A stretch of DNA of 64,000 nucleotides from Acanthochromis polyacanthus (GCF_021347895.1 NC_067129.1:29611690-29675689); one strand, 5' to 3'; shown: positions 1-11,660, counted from the first letter of the stretch. Notes: generated from the sequence alone by a model not told the origin. Translations and numbers: made by a program.

Positions 1-1641
1 ACTCGGTCTGACCGACAGAGTCTGGACTCACCAAGAGACGCCAAAAGAAGCAGCTGTCATTTACAAACATTAAAAAAGGAGGGGATTAAAAAGAGAAAAA
101 ATGGAAGCACTGCCTGTCCTACAGTTATAAAACAAAACTATAAAAAAGAAAAGAAAATCTGTAGTTTCATGTTTTTTTACTTTCTTATTTTACAGATCCT
201 TTCTTGTTTTTTAATAAACACAAAATGTATTTAAAAATACAAAAACTTTACAATGAATTTACATTTCTAATTTAAAAAAATATTTGAAAATAAACTCACC
301 AAAAAATATTTTTGATGACAATTGTTTTTTTTTAATTTACATTTAGAATTGTTTATAAATGCAGATGTCTTGTAATGTCACACAAACAAATCATCTGATT
401 TAGGTTTAATGCAGTAAAAAATAGACAGGAATTCACATTTAATGTTAAAAATATCTAGAAAACAACTTCAAGTGAATAACCATAACTTATCAATTTCTTT
501 AAAGAAAAAAATTTCACATTTAGTGATATATGAAAATATGAGTTTTCCCAAATTTGCTAGAATTTCACAAATATTTCTTGTTTATCAGATGAAACTGTTA
601 AATTCAAGTCAACATATTTGTAAAATTTGAGACAATTAGTCACAGCTGTGACTCTACATAGATTTGTTTGTTAAATTACAGACGTTTTATATAATTACAG
701 ATGTTTTCCTTCGTTCTGTACTGTAATTATATAAATTTCCTCCCTTAAACCTAAAAAAAAAAAAAACATAAATACATGGTTCTATGTAGAATAATGGCTA
801 GAAATGTTACTTTATTGATGGAAAATGACTCTGAGATGGTTCTTTTACTATATTTCTTCTTTTTCTTTCACTCCTGACTGCCGTGGCTGGATGTTGAGAT
901 GCTGCCTTCGTTCTGAGCAGCTGTCGGGTCAGAGCTGGAGATGTGCCGGTCAAGGAAAGGCTGCTTTCATAAACACTGATAAAACGCAGCAGTCCTCATG
1001 GGGAAACCGGCAGAAAGGAAGCGTTCGAAGCTGCTTTCCACATGAAAGACGAGGGAGGGTCAAGTGTCAGTGGAAAGTTCTCGTCGGGCGAAAGAAAAGC
1101 TGTGATTAAAGGCCTTTCACAACGCCGCCGCTTGGAGATTGAAAGGAGTCCACAGTTCACAGGAGTCTGGACAGGATCTGATTCCTTAAAGAGAAATTCT
1201 ATTTGTGTGTTTTCTCTCCCGATGCAGCAGAGAAACAGCAGTAATCCTTGACAAACGCGAACATCCGCTCCATGACTTGTTGTTGAACATGAATCGATTC
1301 TGGTGACTTTTATCAACACTTTCTATCAAGAAGTAGCAAAGAGAAATCAGCCATACCTGTCATGCTTAATCCTAGCTGTAAATGTGAATATTATATCATT
1401 AAACTGATTATTTATTTTACTATTATGGCTAACTTCTAAATTGTTCCTCCTCTTGGTTCTTCATTTTCAAACTTTATTGTAGAACTGATGTAAGAATTGG
1501 TAGCAAAAACCCTTCAATTGAAAGAAAACGTTCTCAGGTTCCAGTTTGAAATAAGATAAGTATTTGACTGAACCAAAGCGTTCAGATAATTAGGTTTCAT
1601 TGACATGCAGGCACAAACAGTCTTTCCTTTTAATGACCTAC
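1..1641. other. galnt10 intron 3 (partial), no exon seen
   Basis: AT-rich sequence downstream of galnt10 exon 3 on the gene's strand. I translated the longer open stretches on both strands (for example 996-1319 minus) and none resembles the GT27 catalytic domain, so exon 4 must lie left of base 1. The only structured item noticed is a perfect hairpin at 686-735. Confidence 0.75.
686..735. repeat. perfect 15-bp inverted repeat (hairpin)
   Basis: TTTATATAATTACAG at 686-700 is matched exactly by its reverse complement at 721-735, with a 20-base loop. It could be the relic of a small MITE or a chance AT-rich palindrome. No target-site duplication was recognised. Confidence 0.5.
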
Positions 1642-1780
1642 TTTTCGTGGCGGATGTCGGGCAGCGATCGGTTCAGAGAGATCCGGTCGCTGATGTAAAT
1701 GTTGAATCCGTTTTCCCGGTAGGCCTGGTCCACCCGGTCGATTTCTGTCAGAGGGAAAGGCTTGCCCTGTTCACCGTTAC
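1642..1780 (-). CDS. galnt10: galnt10 exon 3 (start of luminal catalytic region)
   Basis: Encodes residues 85-130 of the polypeptide GalNAc-transferase 10 precursor plus two bases of the next codon. The translation contains [19 protein letters not shown], then [18 protein letters not shown] and RSLPDIRHE. This is the highly conserved lead-in to the GT-A domain of GALNT10 and close paralogues. The acceptor is TTTTTTGTAG just above 1780; its first two exon bases complete the Gly85 codon begun by the single leftover base of exon 2. The donor is GAAAA|GTAGGT at 1641/1640. The usual continuation in the family is Asn-Cys, which an AA-ending exon would allow. The enzyme moves GalNAc from UDP-GalNAc to Ser/Thr, with GALNT10 preferring already glycosylated peptides. 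The catalytic DxH and lectin domains are outside the window. Confidence 0.93.
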
Positions 1781-1949
1781 CTACAAAAAACCAACAAACG
1801 CATGTCAGGAAGAAACAAACAAACCATTTCAAACTTTGAGTTCTCTGTTTGAAGCTGACAGTTGAGGTTCTTAAAGGACAGATCAGAAGCACATTAGGGT
1901 TTGTTATCTTCATTTCTCAAGTATTTAATCAACAGGAGCAACCAAAAAA

Positions 1950-3190
1950 CATGTGTTTCCAACTGATTTTCCAACAAAGTTCAAGTTTTTTGTACCTAAA
2001 ATGTTCTGAGAAAGTTCTGCAAAGTTCTACAAATTTTTTCAGTGAGCCATTTTCTTGTAGCTCCCAGAATGTTCTTGTTAAAGATCTGATAACTAAAGAA
2101 TAACATCAGCACTTCCTTCCAGACAACATAGCTGTACATAGCTGTCTTCTATCTTTCTTCTTTCAACTCCCATTTGTATTAAACAAATCTGGAAATAGTT
2201 GAAAATGATCAAACAAATATAGAACTGTTTTGTTCCTTAACCTTCTGAGAAAGTTCTGCAAAGTTCTACCAATGTTTTCAGCAGGAAGTGCTCATTTTGT
2301 TCCCAGAATGTTGTTCTTAATGGTCGGATAACCAACTTCCAGACAAAGGAGTCCAACAACTGAAATTAGCTGAAATTGACCAAATCCAGTTGGATTGTTT
2401 TTGTTCATAAGATGTCCCCATAAAGTTCTGCAAAGTTCTACTAATATTTTCAGTTTTCTTCCAGTTGTCATGATGTTCTTGTTAAAGGTAGGCTAAATGA
2501 ACATGTTCTTAAAATGTTTGGTAGTAAGTCAATGTTTCACAGAGAACGTTCTTCCTTCTAACATTCTGGAACACTGTGGGAACGTTTTTCCATAGATTCT
2601 ATAATGTGTTCCCTCAACAACATCCCCCAAAACATCCTCAGAACATTGCAAACAGAATGTTTCACCTTTGTTAATGTATAGCAGTACAGGAACATGCTAC
2701 AAAGATCTTATAGAAGAACGTTCTATAACGCGCTCCTTTAACAGCAAACACAAAACATCCTCAGAACATTGCAAGCAGGATGTTCCATATTGGTTAATAT
2801 ATCACAGTACAGGAACATCTTTTAAAGAACGTAATGCCATCTGAGATCCCGATAACATCTTTTGGATGTTGATTTTTAGAACATTCTTCTTTTGTTATCA
2901 CAAAACATTGTTAGAGTGTTTTTTAGGAGAGCTTTCCATAATGTGTTCCCTCAACAAGGTCCCCAAAGCATCCTGGGAACATTGCAGCCAGAATGTTCCA
3001 CCTTTGCTAATATATCACAGTACAGGAACGTTTTCTAAAGACTTTTTTGTCATCTCAGTCTTCATAGCATCTTGAAAACGTTTTGTTGAATGTTGCATTG
3101 AGAACATCCTGCGTTTGTTGTCACTATGGAACATCTTACAGAAGAACATTCTATGATTTGTTCCCTCAATAAAATGTTCTATCTTTCGTA
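1950..3190. repeat. degenerate GAACATTCT/AACGTT-rich tandem repeat field
   Basis: A loose tandem array with period near 180-200 bp. Recurrent phrases are TCCCTCAACAA, CATCCTCAGAACATTGCA and CAGTACAGGAAC, each seen two to four times (2600-3020). The units are rich in palindromic AGAACRTTCT words. The same family recurs in the opposite orientation at 30720-31560. No coding potential was seen; it is an old diverged repeat of unknown class. Confidence 0.6.
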
Positions 3191-3209
3191 TGTCAGGTTA
3201 CAAGAACGC

Positions 3210-3530
3210 TGTCATCTGAAGGGAAAACATTTTTACCACCCGGAAAAAACGTCGTTTTCCGGAAGGTATTGTTTTGAGCTGCATGGTCTTGCTTGCTTGT
3301 TTGTCTGTAACAATTTGGTTTCCACGCGATAACTCGATAAAATATTGATGTAGCCTCACCATATTTGGTACAAAGGTGTACCATAATAAGATACAGGTCA
3401 AGTTCGCATTTGGTGACCTTGACCTAATTTTCAAGGTCACAGGGGTCATCTTTGTAAATGTGGTTTCCGCCATTACATACAGATGACCTCGCCGGGCGGT
3501 CCAAGTTTGGTAAAACTTCTTGTTTCATGT
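3210..3530. repeat. dispersed repeat fragment with nuclear-receptor-like half sites
   Basis: Contains an imperfect palindrome (CCGGAAAA...TTTTCCGG near 3240-3263). It is followed by TGACCTTGA at 3414-3422 and its exact reverse complement TCAAGGTCA at 3431-3439, then AGGGGTCA. I have the impression that this phrase order belongs to a widespread interspersed repeat, but I cannot name the family. Confidence 0.4.
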
Positions 3531-3965
3531 TGTTTTTTACTTCTTTTGTAATCACACATTGTTTTTATGTGCATGTCCTCCCCCTACACGTTCTTGCAAC
3601 ACTATATAAAAAATTTTTTTGTCAGATTTGTTAATATTTCCATTTTGTATGGAAAATGCAATCCAGTAAAACAAACTGATTGAAACCAATCTACACAACT
3701 CTATTCCATGTGTCTTTATATTCATGATGCACAGGAGAGAGCGGACAGACACTTAGAATCTAATTATACTCACTAGTGAAATATCCACAGTCATTTTAAG
3801 CATTTTTTTAATAGTGTGGTTTTATTAAAAAACAGAAAAACTTCATGAAAGTGCTCTTTGCTGCGGATGAGCTGAGCGGTTGGACAGTCAGACTCCGTGG
3901 GTGGAGAGGCCTCACTTGCAGCCATTTACATTTCATTAATGGAGAAAATCAGCCTGCCGATTGTT

Positions 3966-4044
3966 CAGCACCACTTCTTTCTGAAATAATTGGTAGCTAA
4001 TTATACTAATTGATGGTGTTAGCGATGCGGTGATTTAAGGATGA
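3966..4044. repeat. TAAT-rich duplicated block, copy A (intron 2)
   Basis: A 79-bp segment that aligns without gaps to 14794-14872 at 67/79 positions (about 85%). The core CTAATTGATGGTGTTAG is almost invariant. The upstream 22 bp also align in register at 16/22. AATTA/TAATT words resemble homeodomain sites. It may be a duplicated conserved non-coding element or two copies of an old transposon fragment. Confidence 0.6.
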
Positions 4045-4629
4045 TACCACCGTCCTGCAAGCTGAACAGAATGATGGAGCTCATCACAGACATTTATTCA
4101 GCTTTGATCCTGGTCTGCAAGGCAAAACTTCACTGCAGCTTTGCTAATTATTCCACAATTTTATATATTTATTGTATAAAATATGATAAAATTAGAATAA
4201 TTTATGAACAACCTTTACAAATATAAATATTTATGAACGAGTTTCTAGTGATAGACTGTCACAGTCCACTTTTTAGGCACTGCATTTCTTATGTTTTATC
4301 TTTTTTTTCAGATTCAAGAATTTACTTTCGGGATTAAAAACTTTTATCTCATCTTATATTGTACAGATTTAACATGTAAGAGACAGAACTGCAGGTAATG
4401 ATGGTTGTGACTTTAAAGTAGGGATATTGATGATTAATTGCTGTTTTAAAGTATAATACAGGGGTTCCTACAGACGGATGTAAGTCGATTTTCACCGTAA
4501 GTCGGAACTCTGGGGAAAATGCAAACAAAGCCGTTCCGTGCATCACGATATCGATCAGTTCTTCGGAAAAGTCATGAATACCAATGACTTTCAAGCATGT
4601 ATGAATCATTTTACAAGATAACAGAATAT

Positions 4630-4929
4630 TGTAACTGACTGATATTGTTGTTGATGTTGAGGTTTCAATGTTTATTGTTCAGTTCCAGATTTACCTGATG
4701 TCAGTGAACGTGCCATGTTTAGTTAGCTCACCTCTGATTGGCTGAGAGTCAGTAGTGTGTGTGTTGAGTGAGAAAGAGCTGGGAACACCGGCTAATTCTG
4801 AAGCTAACTTATAGGTTTTTTGTAGTTATTCTGGTGTTGACCACGGCCCACAGTATCCTGTGTGAAGGTTCAATAAATGACCAGAGAAGCAGATAAAGTC
4901 TCACTCATTCATCACAGAGGGCCGCTACA
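4630..4929 (+). mobile_element. solo LTR (TG...CA) with ATAT duplication
   Basis: Starts TGTAACTG, ends CCGCTACA, and is flanked by ATAT on both sides (4626-4629 and 4930-4933). An AATAAA signal lies at 4872-4877, about 50 bases before the end, as expected for an R-U5 boundary. No internal retroelement genes are present, so this is a recombined solo LTR, Gypsy-like by its 4-bp duplication. It sits inside the Tigger fragment and is therefore the younger insertion. Confidence 0.6.
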
Positions 4930-4933
4930 ATAT

Positions 4934-5083
4934 GTGCACTGTTTTTACAACTTGGCCAATGTTCGTCGATGTATATCCCTGTTCCGAACGTTTTCTTACA
5001 TCTAATTTCAATTCCATGGAGACGGCTTTCCTTTTCTTCGAAGCACTGCCATCAGAAGAGTCCGACTCATGCTTGGGAGCCAT
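4934..5083 (-). pseudogene. Tigger-like transposase N-terminal fragment
   Basis: Reading minus from the ATG at 5083 gives MAPKHESDSSDGSASKKRK followed by AVSMELKLDVRKRSEQG, ending where the solo LTR is inserted. A serine/acid stretch, a KKRK basic cluster and a following helix-turn-helix start are characteristic of Tigger/pogo transposases with a CENP-B-type DNA-binding domain. Nothing of the DDE catalytic region remains, so it cannot be functional. About 45 residues are recognisable, against several hundred in an intact transposase. Confidence 0.55.
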
Positions 5084-5149
5084 AACGAAGGGCAAAAAGT
5101 TAGCAAATGTAACAACATCCGAGGTGGTTTAAATTAGGTGAATGTAAAC

Positions 5150-6050
5150 AGACATCTTTAAGCATTGCGAGACAAAGTATTTGTCCATTCCATTCGCCAA
5201 ATAGTTCCACGTAAACAATTCTGATGTAATGATGAAACGCTGTAGCTCAATGACCCGTAAATTAAAGACCCTCTGTAATCAGAGACACTAGAGATGTGCA
5301 CGTCAGAAAATGTATCGTAGATTAGGTGCAGGACCATGTTGTTCCACCAGGGGGAGACTCTTACTGTTTAATGAGATGGAGTTACATGTGTGTTTGTTGA
5401 CTGCCTGTAAATAGAACCCAGTTTTGTTATTCTCTCCTCATTTTGGTTCATATTTCCTCATATCAGGATCTGACACACAGTAAAATAATCAGTTTAATAT
5501 CAAATATAAGTATGTACTAATGAGGTCCAACACACAGCACAGCACAGTGTGTTTACAGTAGATATAAACCTATGCTACTGTTTAATGTGTATACACAAGT
5601 TTGCTCCTAATCACTTTCTAATGACCTCTTTCGACACACAAACACGGTGAAGCCTGAGCTCGTTCCAGGAGTGCATCAAATTACGGATGCATGTTTCATT
5701 AGCTGCTCATCAATACCCAGATGCGTGCATGGAGGCTCTATAGTCAGAGGAGAGCGTGGAATTAAAGCGAGCCGCCTCGTCCCATTAGGCAGAAATGATC
5801 TGTCTATACCCCTGAAGGTAATAACGGTGCAAAATAACTCCTCACTTTAATGGCTCATTTCAGAGATAAACTCTTCTCCTTAATGCAGAGCTTTTCCTGC
5901 ATAACAAACTTGTTATGTGGATCAGTGAAATCAAGAATCGCTCTACTCCCTTTAGGCAAATCTGAAACCTCAGAAATATCTTGAGAATTCACCCATAATG
6001 GTCTTTTTTTTTAGACTGACTTAGATTTCCTTTTCCTCTCAATAGTTTGA
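5150..6050. other. intron 2 stretch; possible conserved non-coding block near 5640-5880
   Basis: No gene or transposon recognised. 5640-5880 has more even base composition than its AT-rich surroundings, with ATTAG, AATTAAAG and TAATAAC words, as often seen in conserved non-coding elements. Only a cross-species alignment could confirm this. Confidence 0.3.
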
Positions 6051-6051
6051 C

Positions 6052-6748
6052 ATTCATGATGTTGCCACCACCGTGCTTCACGTCATGATGCTGCCACCAC
6101 CATGCTTCACGTCATGATGCTGCCACCACCGTGCTTCACGTCATGATGCTGCCACCACCGTGCTTCACGTCATGATGCTGCCACCACCGTGCTTCATTAT
6201 GATGCTGCCACCACCGTGCTTCACGTCATGATGCTGCCTCCACCGTACTTCACGTCATGATGCTGCCACCACCATGCTTCACGTCATGATGCTGCCACCA
6301 CCATGCTTCACGTCATGATGCTGCCTCCACTGTGCTTCACATCATGATGCTGCCTCCACCGTGCTTCACGTCATGATGCTGCCACCACCGTGCTTCACGT
6401 CATGATGCTGTCACCACCGTGCTTCACGTCATGATGCTGCCACCACCATGCTTCACGTCATGATGCTGCCACCACCATGCTTCACGTCATGATGCTGCCT
6501 CCACTGTGCTTCACATCATGATGCTGCCTCCACCGTGCTTCACGTCATGATGCTGCCACCACCGTGCTTCACATCATGATGCTGCCACCACCGTGCTTCA
6601 CGTCATGATGCTGTCACCACCGTGCTTCACATCATGATGCTGCCACCACCATGCTTTACATCATGATGCTGCCTCCACCGTGCTTCATGTCATGATGCTG
6701 CTACCACCATGCTTCACATCATGATGCTGCCACCACCGTGCTTCACAG
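6052..6748 (-). repeat. 29-bp minisatellite derived from Tc1 transposase (array 1)
   Basis: About 24 units of CATGATGCTGCCACCACCGT + GCTTCACGT. On the minus strand each unit reads VKHGGGSIM plus two bases, the conserved motif of Tc1 transposases. Variants include CCTCCA for CCACCA and ACATCATG for ACGTCATG. These recur in blocks, which indicates multi-unit duplication. The right edge passes into ordinary transposase sequence at 6745-6785, showing where the array was born. Confidence 0.9.
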
Positions 6749-6785
6749 TGGGGATAGTGGGTTTGTGACAATGTGCAGTATTTGT
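6713..6785 (-). pseudogene. Tc1 transposase remnant at the edge of array 1
   Basis: Minus-strand translation gives [20 protein letters not shown], the segment that follows the first catalytic Asp region in Tc1 transposases (compare [14 protein letters not shown] in the 20-kb copy). The remnant runs out within about 70 bp. Confidence 0.7.
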
Positions 6786-6789
6786 TGTC

Positions 6790-8310
6790 CACTAAGAATA
6801 GCATTTTTGGTCTCATGCTAATGCTAAGCTACAATGCTAACACAGACCAGGAGCGGCAGGACTCTGATTACCAACAACATTCAAACTAAAGTAATAAAGT
6901 GTATCAGCAACACTCTGCCCTGAGTATAAATCCATTTCCCTGCTGGCAGTAAATACTGACAGATCTCCTGGACCGATAAAGTTGCTGCGACAGCATTTGT
7001 GAACATCTGTTTTAGCCAAGCAGCTGTTTCCAGCAGCTGGATTAACTGCAGAGAACAGGTTGCTTTATCACATAGATCAGGATCATCCTGGTATCAAGAG
7101 ACAAATAATGTCACAGGTTATTCATTGTAGAAGACTGCATTTGTTGTGTTCAATACTTTAAGGAGCAATTTTTAGGTGGAATTGTCCATTTTAGGTTTTT
7201 TAATGTGAAATTTCCAAAAGGTCTCGTGTTTAATTTATCTGTTCCTCAAATTCCCAACACGACCAAGCAGATTTTGCAGCAAATATTAAGTATTAGTGGT
7301 TAAAAGAAGTGGTTAAAAAAACCACCCACCACATTTCCTTTAATTCTTTCCATGAAATTAATTAAAGTTTGCTGTCCTAGTTTGAGTAAAAGCGATTTTT
7401 GCTCTTTATTGGTTCTCATCAGCTGATATACTTGATTCATTCTTTGAGAAATGTCAGCTGAAGTGTTTCTTTTATTACTCACATTTTTCAGATTCCAGAA
7501 AGGCAGTCAGCTCAGTCACTTCACCCACACTGAGCAATGTGATGGTGGGCTTTTCTCAACCAGGGATTTTTTAAAAACCTAACTCCTACATGTTTGGCTT
7601 TTCATGCACAAAATGTGCCTCAATGCCACCCCGCCATCAAAATGCACAGTTTCCAGTTCATACCCTCATCATTAGTGGCAGATGTGACTGGAATTTAAAG
7701 CCTGAACTGAGGATGTTAGGAGTTCTAGTTTTGTTTTTATCAGCCTGGAGCCTTTTCCCATCTCAGCTGTGGAAGTGCATCATCTGTGAGACACCTATCA
7801 GTGTTGATAAAGAAGACGAATGGCACATTTAGTTGTGAAACCAGGAGTGCCTGAAATAGCTCCTCTCACTTATAGTACCTCGATATGCCTCTTCATTCTT
7901 TCCTTGGTGCCTAAACAAAACCCCAAACTATTGATTTGTCCACTGTATGATCTCATGGATTTGCTTCTCTCTCACAAATCCAGGTCATTTACCTCCTAAG
8001 TTTCTCCTAATACCATATAAAAGCCAATTAAATCTGTTATATTCTCAACAAGAAAGACAGACCCACGTTTCCCTGCCGAAGGCCTCGGGCAGAATCAATG
8101 CTTATTGTAGAAGATTAGCTGTGTTTAATTATGAACTCAGAACAGTACTCGCGGCATTGATTCGAGCCGGTTCTGAGAGAGAGAAATCCACTCAGAGGGT
8201 ATTAGGAGAAGAAAAAAAGCAGAGTTTGTGTGGTTTGTGTATGCGTGTGGCCTAAAACAGAGCAGATGTTCTCAAAAGAACAACAGCGTCAGCAAAAAGT
8301 TCTGGCCTAC
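6790..8310. other. intron 2, unique sequence
   Basis: No repeat or gene recognised. 8060-8200, next to exon 2, is compositionally balanced and may be conserved non-coding sequence, but nothing in it is diagnostic. Confidence 0.5.
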
Positions 8311-8413
8311 CGATGCGAGCGGCGTCCCTCCGGATCGCCTCGTAGTCGTGCCAGTCAGTCCGCCGGACGCCGTCCAGTCCCACCTGGGCGACTTTACGCA
8401 TCTGGTTTAATCC
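8311..8413 (-). CDS. galnt10: galnt10 exon 2 (stem region)
   Basis: A 103-base exon encoding residues 51-84 plus the first base of Gly85. The translation begins GLNQMRKVAQVGLDGVRR and ends TDWHDYEAIRRDAARI. The DWHDYEAIRRDA segment closely matches the GALNT10 stem just before the catalytic domain; the first half is less conserved, as is usual for this lumenal linker. The acceptor is CCTCTGCAG|GGATTA at 8414/8413, after a pyrimidine-rich tract on the minus strand. The donor is ATCG|GTAGGC at 8311/8310. Phase 0 in and phase 1 out match exons 1 and 3. The same bases are open in other frames, but only this frame joins the family sequence. Confidence 0.92.
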
Positions 8414-9057
8414 CTGCAGAGGAAAAGGAGACAAAAATGCAGTTTAGATTCCCATCCTTTTAGCCGATCTCACTGAAGGTTTTTTGAATTAAATCAAACA
8501 CAAATTCGGGTCACACGGCTGAACTTGAAATTGAGAATTTGATCCAACAGAGTGCCGTTTATTAAAGCATGATGAATGTGAGTTTTGTACTGAGTGACTG
8601 CAGAAGACGAGGTCAGGGTTATGAGTTATCCTGAGATGTTTCTGAAAAGACTCGCAATGACAGTAAAAGAGAAAGATGGAAAAGGATCATCTTTGTGTTT
8701 GATTATTTAACAGCAAAAAATGAGAGCAGTAAAGTACCTCAATACAGCCTTTAAAAAGTCAGAATTTTCTGCATTTTATTGCTTCTAAATGTTGAATCAT
8801 TGTTAATATAATTTAAAAGAATTTACAAAAAGAGACTTTATTTCAAAGTGAATAAAGATTTCAACAGACTTATTAAAGATATGGAACATATAGCCCAAAC
8901 ATCTGGATGCTGCAATTTTCCCTCATTCTTCTTTATAAAACTTCTCAAGCCCTGTCAGGTTCCACAAGAATCATGAGGGAACAGCTGCTGTCAAGATCAG
9001 CTACAAATTCTCAGATTGAGGTCTGGACTCCAGAACATCTGATTGTCTTTAAACCAT
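8414..9057. other. intron 1 stretch, nothing recognised
   Basis: AT-rich unique-looking sequence. The last 150 bases before the minisatellite may belong to the same Tc1 remnant as array 2. Confidence 0.5.
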
Positions 9058-9705
9058 TTCATGCTTCACATTATGATGCTGCTGCCACCATGCTTCACGT
9101 CATGATGCTGCCACCACCGTGTTTCACTTCATGATGCTGCCACCACCGTGCTTCACATCATGATGCTGCCACCACCGTGCTTCACTTCATGATGCTGCCA
9201 CCACCGTGTTTCACTTCATGATGCTGCCACCACCGTGCTTCACATCATGATGCTGCCACCACCGTGCTTCACTTCATGATGCTGCCACCACCGTGTTTCA
9301 CTTCATGATGCTGCCACCACCGTGTTTCACTTCATGATGCTGCCACCACCGTGCTTCACTTCATGATGCTGCCACCACCGTGTTTCACTTCATGATGCTG
9401 CCACCACCGTGTTTCACTTCATGATGCTGCCACCACCGTGTTTCACTTCATGATGCTGCCACCACCGTGCTTCACATCATGATGCTGCCACCACCGTGCT
9501 TCACTTCATGATGCTGCCACCACCGTGCTTCACTTCATGATGCTGCCACCACCGTGCTTCACTTCATGATGCTGCCACCACCATGCTTCACATCATGATG
9601 CTGCCACCACCGTGCTTCACTTCATGATGCTGCCACCACCGTGCTTCACTTCATGATGCTGCCACCACCGTGCTTCACATCATGATGCTGCCACCTCCGT
9701 GCTTC
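9058..9705 (-). repeat. 29-bp minisatellite derived from Tc1 transposase (array 2)
   Basis: About 22 units of the same 29-bp motif as array 1, with characteristic variants (ACTTCATG, GTGTTTC) not prominent in array 1. On the minus strand it again encodes KHGGGSIM. Its right edge continues as TIPTMKHGGGSIM in a decayed Tc1 copy (9700-9770), so the array grew inside that copy. Confidence 0.9.
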
Positions 9706-10596
9706 ATAGTGGGGATGGTGCTTTAGTGATGCTCTGTAGTATTTGGTCTCTACTAAATGTAGGATCTGGTCTGAGGGCAGTACAGCTCAGTTATGGTCTC
9801 ATCAAACCAAAGAAACTTCTTCCAGTTGACTTCATGACTACATGCCCTCTGGTCAACTCTAGTCCAGCTTTAAAATAAGCTTGAAGAACAGACAGCAGTT
9901 ACTGTATGTACACAACTCAGCTGCAGGAACTTGTAACTCCTTCAGAAGAGTCATAAATGTCTTTGTCAATGTCTCTTTTTTAATTCTAAGCTTAAAGCAC
10001 TCACAAAGGTGTGAAATTAATGGAAATGCTGATTAAATGCTTCACAATGCTCATGTAACATCAGTACAATGAGTAACCTTATGATCCTGCCATGTGTGTC
10101 TGTCTATTGACAAAGAATAACTATTATTAAAGAGTCTGTATGGAGCTCTGGACAATGAATAACTCATATCGCAGTGACCGTGACTGTTTAAAACCCTTTT
10201 ATGCTACTTTCCTTTCATTATCAACTGTTTGTGTTTGTGTCAACTCAAAGAAAGACAAACTTTTTCTGCCACTGTGTCCTCCCTCACTAGTTTCTGTCTT
10301 CTAACTCTTTCAGAGGAATCATAGGTGTCTTGGTGGCCTTCCTCACTGGTCTCTGTCTTCTAACTCTTTCAGATGAATCGTAGGTGTCTTGGTGGCCTTC
10401 CTCACTAGTCTCTTCTTGGTCTCTCATTTTTCTGCTCTAGATTAATTCATGTTTCATCTTCCTTCCATTTCTTAATGATGGATTTAACTGGACTCCAGGA
10501 GATCTTTAGGAACTTTGAAATCTTCTTGTATCGTCCTGTCTGATGCGTTTCAACAACCTTTTCTCAGAGTTTCTTGGAGTGTTCTTTAGTCTTCAT
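9706..10596 (-). pseudogene. decayed Tc1-like transposase
   Basis: Minus strand from the ATG at 10596 reads MKTKEHSKKL, then an in-frame stop, then EKVVETHQTGRYKKISKFLK, the N-terminal helix-turn-helix of a Tc1 transposase. The middle part contains a two-copy 64-bp duplication (about 10275-10410). Near 9720-9790 come remains of the region preceding KHGGGS, and beyond that the reading passes into minisatellite array 2. Multiple stops and indels make it non-functional. Confidence 0.65.
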
Positions 10597-10599
10597 GGT

Positions 10600-11660
10600 A
10601 TAGTTCTATCCAGGAGTTCTGATCCACCAGAGATACAGGAATCTTTAAACTACAGTCACATAATCTCCATTACACTGTGTGGCTTCTGTATCTGTGTTGC
10701 ATTCAGAAAGTCATTTTATTGAAATTACTGACATCACTTTCTTAGAAATCAGTTTCACTTTGACATGAAAGATTCCTTTTTTCTGTCAATTCTTGCCCAA
10801 AACGCCAAATTAAATTGGCCATGACTCAACGTTGAAAAGCAATAAAAGGGGCCCGTACAAGACACAACTCATTTCTTTCCAACAAACACACACATTTGTG
10901 GAAGAAAACCGACTTAATATCCACTTCAGCCTCCTTGGCCGTCAGCCAGAAGCTGCATGAGTTTTATTTTTCTTCCTAAAGTGCGATGCTGACAGCTGGG
11001 GGTTTACGCGATGGGGGGAAAGAAAAATGTGCCTTTTATTTGTACGACACAAAGAAATAACATTGAGTCTCTCTCTCTCTCACACACACACACCCTCATC
11101 ACCATAAGCTATTATTCTGCACTCAGCATTAAAATGCAAAAGCAGCCATTTATGAAATTCTCTCCGCTTTAGAAACGACATCCACTGACTCAAAATATTA
11201 TAGGATCACAGCACAATGCTAAATTAATTAGCTCCACGGGAGGATGCAATTAGTGGGAATGTTGTTAATACATGACTGCATGGAATACTATTAGCCGAGC
11301 TGTTAGCTGATAGCACGGCGCCGCCAAACAAACCAATGTAAATCGCCTGCAGTGCTGTCTCCATTGTCTGTTTGCTTTCATTCTGCTTGAACCGGACCAA
11401 TCAGTGGAGGAGGCAGTCAGTCATTTCACACTAACATGTAATTATATCAAACACGTGCTGGAATGTGACTTATAGGAAGCTTCTGAACGAGGACGTCATC
11501 AATAAACATCATGGAAATGTGACCGTTTCATGCATGCCAGGAAAACTGTAAGCTAACAAAACAGTGAATCATTAAGGTTCATCATCTGGAGCCTGTAAAT
11601 ATCCACAACAGATGACAATTCAATTTAACTTTCTCTGTTAGTTTTAAAAAACGGTTAAAC
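10600..11660. other. intron 1 stretch; possible conserved block 11100-11350
   Basis: No gene or transposon recognised. A short CT/CA microsatellite lies at 11071-11093. 11100-11350 has balanced composition with AATTAATTAG and CAATTAGTGG words and may be regulatory, but there is no direct proof. Confidence 0.35.

Larger units (their letters stand above)
4459..5150 (-). mobile_element. Tigger/pogo-like DNA transposon fragment
   Basis: The left edge begins CAGGGGTTCCTACAG and runs through GATGTAAGTCG and CCGTAAGTCGG, a pattern typical of Tigger-type termini. The other end of the fragment encodes the N-terminus of a CENP-B/pogo-type transposase on the minus strand. A 300-bp solo LTR interrupts it at 4630-4929. 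No matching right terminus was found, so the copy is truncated. Confidence 0.55.
1781..8310 (-). other. galnt10: galnt10 intron 2 (6.5 kb)
   Basis: Bounded by ATCG|GTAGGC at 8311/8310 and TTTTTTGTAG at 1781, phase 1. It holds a degenerate GAAC/GTTC repeat field, a TCAAGGTCA-containing repeat, one copy of a duplicated TAAT-rich block, a Tigger fragment split by a solo LTR, and a 29-bp minisatellite. The stretches 5150-6050 and 6790-8310 show no gene or recognised repeat. Confidence 0.85.

Noticed and set aside
996..1319. Possible exon 4 of galnt10 on the minus strand
   Set aside because: The translation lacks the expected catalytic-domain start, and no suitable splice acceptor context was seen.
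6052..9705. CRISPR-like arrays
   Set aside because: Units are contiguous with no unique spacers, and the organism is a vertebrate; these are minisatellites.
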